This document shows, in pieces, positions 1 through 6,139 of a DNA stretch of 8,820 bases (its first letter is position 1; each line of letters begins with the position of its first letter). The stretch is from Clostridiales bacterium (GTDB lineage: Bacteria > Bacillota_A > Clostridia > Oscillospirales > Oscillospiraceae): contig DXTB01000041.1 of assembly GCA_019410105.1 (NCBI GenBank), positions 1-8,820 of the forward strand. Direction: 5' to 3'. The position numbers and the translations under genes were made by a program. The notes under the pieces are model-generated. The model saw nothing but the letters and a program-made list of their open reading frames with translations. It had not been told where the DNA came from and did not search any database.

Positions 1-25
1 TATATAGAATGTTTGGGAGATCGCT

Positions 26-856
26 ATGCATCACAAAAAAGAATTGCAGGAATTGATGCGGACCTACAGCTCCATGAAGGCCCTGCAGCTCCTGGTGGCG
101 CTGGCCGACTGCGAGGGGGAGATTTCGCTGGCCCAGCTCTCCGCCGCCACGGGGATTCCGCCCAGCTCCACCCACCGGATTCTCCAGGAGATGCAGCACT
201 GCGGGTTTGTCATCAAGGATGAGGTAAAAAAGTGCTACCGGGCAGGATTTGAGGCGCGCCTGCTGGCCATACAGCTCCAAAAGACAAACTTTCTCTATGA
301 GGCCGCCAGAGGAGAGATGGCCTATCTGAACGATCTGAGCCTGGAGACCATCCACCTCATCGGGGAGGAGGATATGGAGGCCATCTATCTGGCAAAGCTG
401 GGGGCAAAGAGCTCCGTAGGGCTTCACTCGGCGGTGGGCAAACGGATTCCGCTCCACTGTACAGGGGGTGGGAAGGCGATCCTGGCGTGGAAATCCGAGA
501 GCTGGCTGGAGAACTACCTGGCCCATGTGAAACGGGAGCGCTTCACCGGCAAGACCCTGACCGACGCGGAGGATCTGCGGCGGGAGCTGGAGGTGATCCG
601 GATTCAGGGCTACGCAGTGGATAACCACGAGCACCATACGGACGTGGTGTGCATCGCGGCGCCGGTGTTTGATGTGGATAACCAGGTGCTGGCGGCCATC
701 GGAATTGCCGCGCCGGACTATCGCTTCTCCTTGGAAAAGGCGCTGTCCTACTCTGGGGAAATATTGCGGTGTGCGGCCCGCATTACAGAGAAGCTGGGCT
801 GGCACTATCCCATTCGGGTATCGAAAAAGAGAGATGAGGGAGGCAGATTTGCATGA
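26..856 (+). CDS. IclR-family transcriptional regulator
   Basis: This 276-residue protein has the length and two-domain layout of IclR regulators, which are cytoplasmic DNA-binding proteins that usually control catabolic operons in response to a small acid or aromatic ligand. An N-terminal winged helix-turn-helix lies at about residues 14-75, with the recognition region around [19 protein letters not shown] (33-51). The C-terminal effector-binding domain spans about 90-260. It contains the family signatures [13 protein letters not shown] (141-153) and [20 protein letters not shown] (195-214). The start at 26 follows GGGAGA at 15-20; an in-frame ATG at 56 (residue 11), preceded by AGGA at 47-50, is an alternative that would keep the whole HTH. 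The stop overlaps the next start in ATGA, so it is probably co-transcribed with the genes it regulates and may autoregulate. The family is certain; the ligand is unknown but is inferred to be a sugar acid or its 2-keto-3-deoxy product. Confidence 0.95.
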   Translation: MHHKKELQELMRTYSSMKALQLLVALADCEGEISLAQLSAATGIPPSSTHRILQEMQHCGFVIKDEVKKCYRAGFEARLLAIQLQKTNFLYEAARGEMAYLNDLSLETIHLIGEEDMEAIYLAKLGAKSSVGLHSAVGKRIPLHCTGGGKAILAWKSESWLENYLAHVKRERFTGKTLTDAEDLRRELEVIRIQGYAVDNHEHHTDVVCIAAPVFDVDNQVLAAIGIAAPDYRFSLEKALSYSGEILRCAARITEKLGWHYPIRVSKKRDEGGRFA

Positions 857-2544
857 GTGAACCGATGGATCTGATTTATAAGGACCCAAAGTACCCAAGC
901 TCCAAGGTAGTGAACGGCCTGAGCATGGCGGGTCCCCGGGCCCATCTGCGGGGCATGGGTCTGGTCAACGAGGAGTTGGCCAAGCCGTTTATCGGCGTCA
1001 TCAATACCTATAACGAGATGCATCCCGGGCACATCCACCTCAACCGCATCGGCCAGTTGGTCAAGGACGGCGTGCGGGAGGCGGGAGGCGTCCCCTTTGA
1101 GGTGAACACCATCTCCCTCTGCGACGGCTTTTCCCAGGGCCATGTGGGAATGTGCAGCGTGCTGCCCAGCCGCGAGGTGATCGCCGACTCCATCGAGGTC
1201 TATGCCGGCGGCCACCAGTTGGACGGCCTGGTGCTCATCGGCGGCTGCGATAAGATTGTGCCGGCCATGATTATGGCGGCACTGCGCATCAACCTCCCCA
1301 CCGTGCTCGTCACCGGCGGCCCCATGATGCCGGCCGTATACAAGGGGAAGCAGTACGGCACCTATGAGCTGAAGGAGATGGCGGGAAAGCTGACCCGCGG
1401 AGAGATCTCCAGGGAGGAGTATGAGTACATGGAGGGGCTGATGTCCCCTACCCCCGGCTCCTGCGCTATGATGGGAACGGCCAATACCATGTCCATCATC
1501 GCGGAGGCCATGGGCCTGACGATGCCGGGCAGCGCCTGCGCCCACGCGGTCAGCGGCAAGAAGAACCGGGTGGCCAAGGAGAGCGGCATGGCGGTGGTTC
1601 GCCTGGTGGAGGAAGACATCCGGCCCCGGGACATCGTCACCCAGGAGATGCTGGAGCTGGCGGTCCGGGTGGGACTGAGCGTGGGCGGCTCCACCAACAT
1701 GACGCTGCACATGCCGGCCATCGCCCACGAGGCAAAGCTGCACATGTCTCTGGAGGAGATCGGCCGTCTGTCGGCGGAGACACCCTATCTGGCCAAAATC
1801 AAGCCCTCCGGCAGCCATACGATGCTCGATCTGGATCAGGCCGGCGGCGTGGGCGCCGTGATGCGCGAGCTGGACGGACTCATCAACCTGGATCAGATGA
1901 CCGTTAACGGAAAAACCCACCGCCAGAATGTGGAGCGGGTGGTTGAACACAACCCGGAGGTGATCCGCCCCGTGTCCGACGCCTACAGCGACCACGGCTC
2001 CATCACGGTACTCAAGGGCAATCTGGCCCCCGACGGCGCAGTGATCAAGCAGTCGGCCGTGGCGGCCGCCATGCGCAGGCACAGCGGTCCTGCCCGCTGC
2101 TTTGAGTGTGAGGAGGATGCCGTCAAGGCCATCTACGGCGGCGTGGTACAGCATGGCGAAGTGCTGGTGATCCGGAACGAAGGCCCCCAGGGCGGCCCCG
2201 GCATGCGGGAGATGCTGACCGCCACCGCGGCACTGGTGGGCATGGGCTTTTCTGAGTCGGTGGCGCTGGTGACCGACGGCCGCTTCTCCGGCGCGACCCG
2301 CGGCCCCTGCATCGGCCACGTCTCCCCGGAGACCTCCCGCCGCGGCCCCATCGCCATTGTGCAAGACGGCGACCGCATTGACATCGACATCGATGCCGGG
2401 ACCCTGCACGTGGACCTCTCCGACGGGGAGATCGCCCGGCGGCTGGCCGAGCTGCCGCCCTACCAGCCCAAGGTTACTGAGGGCTATCTGGCCCGCTACG
2501 CCCGCAATGTGGAGCCGGCGGCCAGAGGCGCTATTTTGGACTGA
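853..2544 (+). CDS. IlvD/Edd-family dehydratase, probable sugar-acid dehydratase
   Basis: This is a 563-residue member of the IlvD/Edd family: Fe-S dehydratases that remove water from 2,3-dihydroxy acids to give 2-keto-3-deoxy acids. Three cysteines sit in the positions expected for cluster ligands: C90 in [11 protein letters not shown]132 in [10 protein letters not shown] and C204 in [15 protein letters not shown]. The Asp-Lys after C132 matches the metal and carbamylated-Lys site known from dihydroxyacid dehydratase. GGSTNMTLH (278-286), [11 protein letters not shown] (444-454) and [11 protein letters not shown] (474-484, with the conserved catalytic-type Ser479) complete the family core. 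The length is close to that of biosynthetic IlvD (about 550-570). Sequence alone therefore does not exclude dihydroxyacid dehydratase. The neighbours (UxuA, a DapA-family aldolase, a transporter, IclR) and the absence of branched-chain amino acid genes favour a sugar-acid substrate such as gluconate or a pentonate. The start is set by the ATGA overlap with the regulator and a GAGGGAGG-like ribosome site just upstream. Confidence 0.92.
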   Translation: MSEPMDLIYKDPKYPSSKVVNGLSMAGPRAHLRGMGLVNEELAKPFIGVINTYNEMHPGHIHLNRIGQLVKDGVREAGGVPFEVNTISLCDGFSQGHVGMCSVLPSREVIADSIEVYAGGHQLDGLVLIGGCDKIVPAMIMAALRINLPTVLVTGGPMMPAVYKGKQYGTYELKEMAGKLTRGEISREEYEYMEGLMSPTPGSCAMMGTANTMSIIAEAMGLTMPGSACAHAVSGKKNRVAKESGMAVVRLVEEDIRPRDIVTQEMLELAVRVGLSVGGSTNMTLHMPAIAHEAKLHMSLEEIGRLSAETPYLAKIKPSGSHTMLDLDQAGGVGAVMRELDGLINLDQMTVNGKTHRQNVERVVEHNPEVIRPVSDAYSDHGSITVLKGNLAPDGAVIKQSAVAAAMRRHSGPARCFECEEDAVKAIYGGVVQHGEVLVIRNEGPQGGPGMREMLTATAALVGMGFSESVALVTDGRFSGATRGPCIGHVSPETSRRGPIAIVQDGDRIDIDIDAGTLHVDLSDGEIARRLAELPPYQPKVTEGYLARYARNVEPAARGAILD

Positions 2545-2557
2545 CAAAGCGTCAGTC
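2539..2557. repeat. 7-bp perfect inverted repeat over the dehydratase stop codon
   Basis: GACTGAC (2539-2545) and GTCAGTC (2551-2557) are exact reverse complements separated by AAAGC. The left arm contains the TGA stop of the dehydratase gene, and the right arm ends just before the ribosome site of the next gene (GGAAAGGAGAGG, 2559-2570). No T-run follows, so it is not an intrinsic terminator. It could be a small intercistronic RNA hairpin, or chance. Confidence 0.5.
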
Positions 2558-2576
2558 AGGAAAGGAGAGGGACTCC

Positions 2577-3482
2577 ATGTCCAAAATATGCAGTCTGCGC
2601 GGTATTTCCGCCCCCCAATTGACCCCCTTTCGGGAGGACGGGAGCATCAACTACGGGGAATACACGCGGCTGACCCAATTTATTACGGATGCAGGAGTAC
2701 ACGGCGTCTTCGTCTGCGGCACCACTGGAGAGTTTGTCAATCTGACGTTGGAGGAGCGGAAAAGGCTCCTGACGGCGGCGGTGGAGGGAGCAGGGCCGGA
2801 GAGCTGTATTCTGTTCAACACCACGGCCATGAATCTGGCGGACATGAAGGAGCTGTTTGACTGGGCCAGGCATGAGGGCGCCCACGCGGCGTCGGTCACC
2901 GCGCCCTATTACCACAGCTATGACGCCGAGACTCTGACCGCTTACTTCCGCAAGGCCGCGGAGCTGGCGGAGGGGATGCCCCTGTATCTGTATAACATGC
3001 CGGGGATGACCCATAACCCCATCACGCCCAAGGTGGTACAGGAGGTGTGCGACACCTGCCCCAACGTGGCGGGCCTGAAGGACAGCAGCATGGATTTCCT
3101 GACGTTTCAGGAGTTCCAGTGCCTGGAACTTCCGGAGGGCTTCGAGCTGATTACCGGAAACGACGCCCAGGTGCTCCCCGTCCTTCAGTCCGGAGGAGAC
3201 GGCGCGATTATCGCCATGGCCAGCGTGTTTCCAAAGCAGTGCCAGCAGCTCTGGGATTGCTACTATGCCGGTGAGCTGGAGCAGGCCCGTCGGATACAGC
3301 GGATGCTTCTGAAGCTGCGCGGGCTGGTGCGGAGCGTTATGCCCGTCATGGCCCACAAAAAGATGCTGGAGCTGCAGGGCTTCCACATGGGGCCGGCCCG
3401 GTTCCCCTTCCGTGATCTGAGCGGGGAGGAGAGCCGGACAATTGAGGAGGGCCTGGAAAAGCTTCTGGGCCAAGTGGGATGA
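2577..3482 (+). CDS. DapA/NAL-family aldolase or dehydratase, probably for a 2-keto-3-deoxy sugar acid
   Basis: This is a 301-residue class I aldolase-type TIM barrel of the dihydrodipicolinate synthase / N-acetylneuraminate lyase family, which forms a Schiff base with the keto acid substrate. Visible signatures are GTTGE (48-52), the Tyr pair after APYY (111-112), the catalytic tyrosine in YNMP (Y139-P142), the Schiff-base lysine K168 in GLKDSS, and GNDAQ (194-198) with GGDGAI (206-211). In lysine-biosynthetic DapA the YNxP motif is followed by an Arg that binds aspartate semialdehyde (YNVPSRT in E. coli). Here the same stretch reads YNMPGMT, so that Arg is missing and a lysine-biosynthesis role is unlikely. 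Downstream of two sugar-acid dehydratases, it most plausibly cleaves or dehydrates the 2-keto-3-deoxy acid, for example to pyruvate plus an aldehyde. The start is backed by a strong AGGAG site ending about 6 bases upstream. It overlaps the next gene by ATGA. Confidence 0.92.
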   Translation: MSKICSLRGISAPQLTPFREDGSINYGEYTRLTQFITDAGVHGVFVCGTTGEFVNLTLEERKRLLTAAVEGAGPESCILFNTTAMNLADMKELFDWARHEGAHAASVTAPYYHSYDAETLTAYFRKAAELAEGMPLYLYNMPGMTHNPITPKVVQEVCDTCPNVAGLKDSSMDFLTFQEFQCLELPEGFELITGNDAQVLPVLQSGGDGAIIAMASVFPKQCQQLWDCYYAGELEQARRIQRMLLKLRGLVRSVMPVMAHKKMLELQGFHMGPARFPFRDLSGEESRTIEEGLEKLLGQVG

Positions 3483-4525
3483 CGGCCTTCGGCTTCCGCT
3501 GGTACGGGCCCGAGGACGCAGTCACGCTGGAACATATCCGCCAGATCCCGCCGGTGACGGAGCTTGTCACCTCGCTCTATCACATCCCGGCCGGAGCGCT
3601 GTGGCCGGAGGAGGACATCGCGGCCCGGGCCGCCCAGTCCGCGGCGGCAGGCCTGCACTTCTCGGTGGCGGAGGGACTGCCGGTTCATGAGTCCATCAAA
3701 CTGGGCGGCCCGGAGCGGGAGCGGTACATCGGACAGTTCGTGGAAAACCTGGAGCGGCTGGCTCGCCATGGGGTGCATACCGTCTGCTATAACTTCATGC
3801 CCCTGTTCGGCTGGATTCGTACAGAGCTGGAGCAGCCCCTGCCGGACGGCTCCGCCACCCTGGCCTTTCACCAGGCTGCGCTGGAGCGCATGAACCCGGA
3901 GCGGGATGTCTGGACGCTGCCCGGCTGGAACTTTTCCACCCGGCAGGGGGAAATCCGGACGCTGCTGGGCCAGTACCGGGCCTTGGGAGAGGCGGGGCTG
4001 TGGAACAACCTGCGCTATTTCCTACAGGCTGTGGCCCCAGAGGCGGAGCGGCTGGGAATACGCCTGGCCATCCACCCGGACGACCCGCCTCTTCCGGTAT
4101 TTGGCCTGCCCCGGGTGGTATCCACGCTGGAGGATCTGCTCCGCCTGACCGGCGCGGTGGATCTGCCATCCAACGGTGTGACGCTGTGCACCGGCTCCCT
4201 GGGCAGCAGCAGGGCCAACGATGTGGTCAAGATTGCAGACCGCCTCTGTGCGGAGGGCAAAATTCCCTTTGTCCACGGGCGGAATGTCCGCTGGGAGGGG
4301 GAGGAGGACTTCTGTGAGAGCGGACATCTGACCGCCTCGGGAAGCCTGAATATGGCGGCCATTCTGGCGGCCCTGCACCGGAGGGGCTTTGACGGCGTGA
4401 TACGCGCCGACCACGGCCGGATGGTGTGGGGCGAGCGGGGCCGCCCTGGTTACGGCCTCTACGACCGGGCGATGGGTGTATGCTATCTGGCCGGCCTGTG
4501 GGAAGCGCTCTGTTATTCCTGTTAA
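3479..4525 (+). CDS. uxuA: mannonate dehydratase (UxuA family)
   Basis: The 348-residue protein matches the UxuA family, which converts D-mannonate to 2-keto-3-deoxygluconate (KDG) using a divalent metal (Mn/Fe). Family blocks occur in order: VCYNFMPLFGWIRT (102-115), AIHPDDPP (197-204), FGLPR (208-212), TLCTGSLGSSRANDV (235-249), FVHGRN (264-269), RADHGR (309-314) and GYGLYDRAMG (324-333). The expected metal ligands are all present: H199, C237, H266 and D311, with neighbouring H312. The length is close to that of the short Gram-positive UxuA forms (about 350-360) and shorter than the E. coli protein (about 394). The start overlaps the upstream stop in ATGA and has no strong Shine-Dalgarno sequence, which points to translational coupling with the DapA-family gene. 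No fructuronate reductase (uxuB) or uronate isomerase (uxaC) is in the window, so its mannonate-type substrate may be imported or made by another route. The family call is firm; the exact stereochemistry of the substrate is inferred. Confidence 0.93.
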   Translation: MTAFGFRWYGPEDAVTLEHIRQIPPVTELVTSLYHIPAGALWPEEDIAARAAQSAAAGLHFSVAEGLPVHESIKLGGPERERYIGQFVENLERLARHGVHTVCYNFMPLFGWIRTELEQPLPDGSATLAFHQAALERMNPERDVWTLPGWNFSTRQGEIRTLLGQYRALGEAGLWNNLRYFLQAVAPEAERLGIRLAIHPDDPPLPVFGLPRVVSTLEDLLRLTGAVDLPSNGVTLCTGSLGSSRANDVVKIADRLCAEGKIPFVHGRNVRWEGEEDFCESGHLTASGSLNMAAILAALHRRGFDGVIRADHGRMVWGERGRPGYGLYDRAMGVCYLAGLWEALCYSC

Positions 4526-4528
4526 CCC

Positions 4529-4542
4529 GCCGCCTGTGCGGC
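4529..4542. repeat. short GC hairpin between uxuA and tctC
   Basis: GCCGC (4529-4533) and GCGGC (4538-4542) can pair around a 4-base CTGT loop in the 47-base gap after uxuA. The stem is followed by AAAAATC rather than a T-run, so it does not look like an intrinsic terminator on the + strand. It has no T-run on its far side for the - strand either. It may be incidental. Confidence 0.35.
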
Positions 4543-4560
4543 AAAAATCATAAGAAGAAA

Positions 4561-4565
4561 AGAGG
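4561..4565 (+). promoter_or_regulatory. ribosome binding site fixing the tctC start
   Basis: AGAGG lies 7 bases before the ATG at 4573, within an A/G-rich run. The in-frame ORF extends back to 4426, but that region is the coding end of uxuA. The start at 4573 also places a lysine-rich signal peptide exactly at the N-terminus. Confidence 0.7.
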
Positions 4566-4572
4566 TATTCCT

Positions 4573-5553
4573 ATGAAAAACCTGAAGAAAGTCCTTGCAC
4601 TGTCCCTGTCCCTGTCGCTGGCGCTGCCTCTGGCGGCCTGCGGAGATCAGGGCGAAACCGGAAAGGGAGGCGGCAGCACCGGCAGCTATCCAAGCAGCAC
4701 TATCACGGTGGTATGCCCCTGGGATGCTGGCGGAACCTCCGACGGCCTGTGCCGCATTGTCTCCGAGATCGGCGCCCGCGACGAGTACTTCGGCGTCAAT
4801 ATGGTGGTGCAGAACAGCGGCGGCGCGGGCGGCACCGTGGCTACCACGGAGTTCAAGAACGCAGCCCCCGACGGCTACACCCTCTGTCAGGAGGCCATCG
4901 GCGTGTTTACCCTTCAGCCCTTCGTCCGCGAGGTCAGTTACACCATTGACGACTTTATCCCTGTGGCGGCCCTGTCCAATGAGCCAATCATTATGATTGC
5001 GGGCAAGGACTCCGGCATCACCAGCGTTGACGATTTGCTGGAGATGGACTCCGTGACCTACGGCTTCTCCGGCAGCGGCAGCCTGATGGAGCTGTCCCAG
5101 AAGCAGTTCTTCGGCATGGCCGGCGTGGAGGCAACCGGCATCTCCTATGACGGCAGCTCTCCCACCATCGCGGCCCTGCTGGGCGGCCACATTGACGTCT
5201 GCACCGGACATCCCGGCGAGGTCATGCAGTATGTGGAGTCCGGTGACGCCGTGGCCATCGGCATCTTCAACGACGAGCGGGACCCACGTGAGAACCTGAA
5301 GGATATCCCCACCTTCAAGGAAATGGGCTATGACGTGACGATGAGCGTCTGGAAGTTCCTGATGCTGCCCGCCGGTACCCCCGAGGACGTGGTAACCAAG
5401 GTGACCGAGACCCTGACTGCCATCACCGAGACCGACGAGTACAAGGAGTTCTGCGACGCCAACCAGCTCCTGCCCCTGACCATGACTACCGAGGAGATGG
5501 TGGAACGTATTAACGAGGAGGCGGCCGTGAACCAGGAGCTGCTGGCCGGCTGA
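4573..5553 (+). CDS. tctC: TctC/Bug-family solute-binding lipoprotein of a tripartite tricarboxylate transporter
   Basis: A 326-residue extracytoplasmic binding protein of the TctC (Bug) family, which captures carboxylates and delivers them to the TctAB membrane pair. The N-terminus has a charged MKNLKK start, a hydrophobic Leu/Ser/Ala core (7-19) and a lipobox LAAC (20-23). C23 would be the lipidated residue, followed by a Gly/Ser-rich linker (about 29-38), as expected for anchoring to the outer face of a monoderm membrane. Family signatures are ITVVCPWDAGGTSDG (44-58), NSGGAGGTVAT (81-91), APDGYTL (98-104) and LLGGHIDV (202-209). The ligand class for such proteins is broad (citrate, other di- and tricarboxylates, aromatic acids, sugar acids). 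Given the catabolic neighbours, a sugar acid or aldarate is inferred rather than a tricarboxylate. The start was chosen by the signal peptide and AGAGG site; the longer in-frame extension would overlap uxuA. Confidence 0.93.
   Translation: MKNLKKVLALSLSLSLALPLAACGDQGETGKGGGSTGSYPSSTITVVCPWDAGGTSDGLCRIVSEIGARDEYFGVNMVVQNSGGAGGTVATTEFKNAAPDGYTLCQEAIGVFTLQPFVREVSYTIDDFIPVAALSNEPIIMIAGKDSGITSVDDLLEMDSVTYGFSGSGSLMELSQKQFFGMAGVEATGISYDGSSPTIAALLGGHIDVCTGHPGEVMQYVESGDAVAIGIFNDERDPRENLKDIPTFKEMGYDVTMSVWKFLMLPAGTPEDVVTKVTETLTAITETDEYKEFCDANQLLPLTMTTEEMVERINEEAAVNQELLAG
4600..4617 (+). repeat. three tandem CTGTCN hexamers in the tctC signal peptide
   Basis: CTGTCC, CTGTCC and CTGTCG stand in tandem and encode Leu-Ser three times in the hydrophobic core of the signal peptide. 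The unit is a multiple of three, so slippage would change signal-peptide length without shifting the frame. It may simply reflect a low-complexity signal sequence. Confidence 0.6.
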
Positions 5554-5580
5554 TCCCTCTGCCAAACACATAGCAAGCGC

Positions 5581-5620
5581 TCTCCGGGCCATGGACCGAC
5601 GGCGGCCCGCGGCCCGGAGA
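5581..5620. promoter_or_regulatory. 10-bp perfect inverted repeat (stem-loop) between tctC and tctB
   Basis: TCTCCGGGCC (5581-5590) and GGCCCGGAGA (5611-5620) are exact reverse complements, separated by 20 GC-rich bases. The stem is GC-rich and should be stable in RNA. What follows is ACAATACC, with no T-run, so a classical intrinsic terminator is unlikely. Its place, 27 bases after the tctC stop and 27 bases before the tctB start, fits an intercistronic stem that protects the upstream mRNA end or limits downstream expression. That would give more binding protein than membrane subunits, as is known for other transporter operons. The loop contains an overlapping CGGCCCG direct repeat (5603-5609, 5610-5616) that permits alternative pairing. 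Confidence 0.65.
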
Positions 5621-5647
5621 ACAATACCTTAACAAAGGAGGGAGCTT

Positions 5648-6124
5648 ATGAGTCAATACAAAAAGGATATGATTGCTTCCTTTTTCTTTCTGATACTGGG
5701 AGCGCTGGTATTGATCTCGGTTCCGCTGACCATTCAAGATCCGGGCGTGTCCGTCATGGGCCCGCGCGTATTCCCCTATTTTATCGGGGCCTGCATGGTG
5801 ATTCTCAGCCTGGCGCTGATGCTCACCACCATTGTGAAGCACCGCAAGGCGGGCGGCGCCGACAGCACGGGAACCTTTGCCTCCGAGGAGGAGAGAAAGC
5901 GGGCCCTGCGGGACGAGCTGCGGGCGCTTCTGCTGGCCGCTGTGATTCTGGTCTATGCGGCACTGTTTCAGATTCTGGGGTATTTTATCTCCACGCTTCT
6001 GGCAGCCACCGTTATTCTGCTTATTTTCCGCGTGAAAAAGATCTGGGCCTACCCGGTGGTCTATGCCGCGGCGGTAGCCATCTGGGCGGGATTTACCTTC
6101 CTGCTCTCCGTGAGACTGCCTTAA
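5648..6124 (+). CDS. tctB: TctB-family small membrane subunit of the tripartite tricarboxylate transporter
   Basis: A 158-residue, poorly conserved but typical TctB protein: the small integral-membrane partner of TctA. Hydrophobic segments lie at about 8-27, 43-63, 93-109, 111-127 and 133-155. The middle pair may form one re-entrant or two closely spaced helices, giving the usual four to five spans. A charged, hydrophilic loop (about 64-92, rich in Lys, Glu and Arg) separates the N- and C-terminal halves. The motif GPRVFPYFIG (38-47) is characteristic of the family, where a Phe-Pro pair precedes the second helix. The start has a near-consensus AAAGGAGG (5634-5641), 6 bases upstream. The assignment rests on size, topology and the position between tctC and tctA; its exact mechanistic role is poorly understood in the family as a whole. 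Confidence 0.9.
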   Translation: MSQYKKDMIASFFFLILGALVLISVPLTIQDPGVSVMGPRVFPYFIGACMVILSLALMLTTIVKHRKAGGADSTGTFASEEERKRALRDELRALLLAAVILVYAALFQILGYFISTLLAATVILLIFRVKKIWAYPVVYAAAVAIWAGFTFLLSVRLP

Positions 6125-6139
6125 GAGGAGGAGAGGAGC

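Noticed and set aside
1..10. Possible -10 promoter element (TAGAAT, 5-10)
   Set aside because: The -35 region lies outside the window, and transcription starting 6-8 bases later would begin inside or just before the ribosome site at 15-20. It would fit only if translation starts at the ATG at 56, which is not demonstrated.
805..2547. A 580-codon open frame on the - strand opposite the IlvD/Edd gene
   Set aside because: It is fully antisense to a gene with strong family motifs. Its product is rich in His, Gly, Ala and Gln with no recognisable domain, as expected when GC-rich third positions remove stops from the opposite strand.
4529..4549. Possible intrinsic terminator between uxuA and tctC
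   Set aside because: The stem is only 5 bp and is followed by A residues, not T residues, so transcription is expected to continue into tctC.
4522..5592. A 356-codon - strand frame opposite tctC
   Set aside because: Low-complexity Gly/His/Ala-rich translation with no family motif; a shadow of a well-supported gene.
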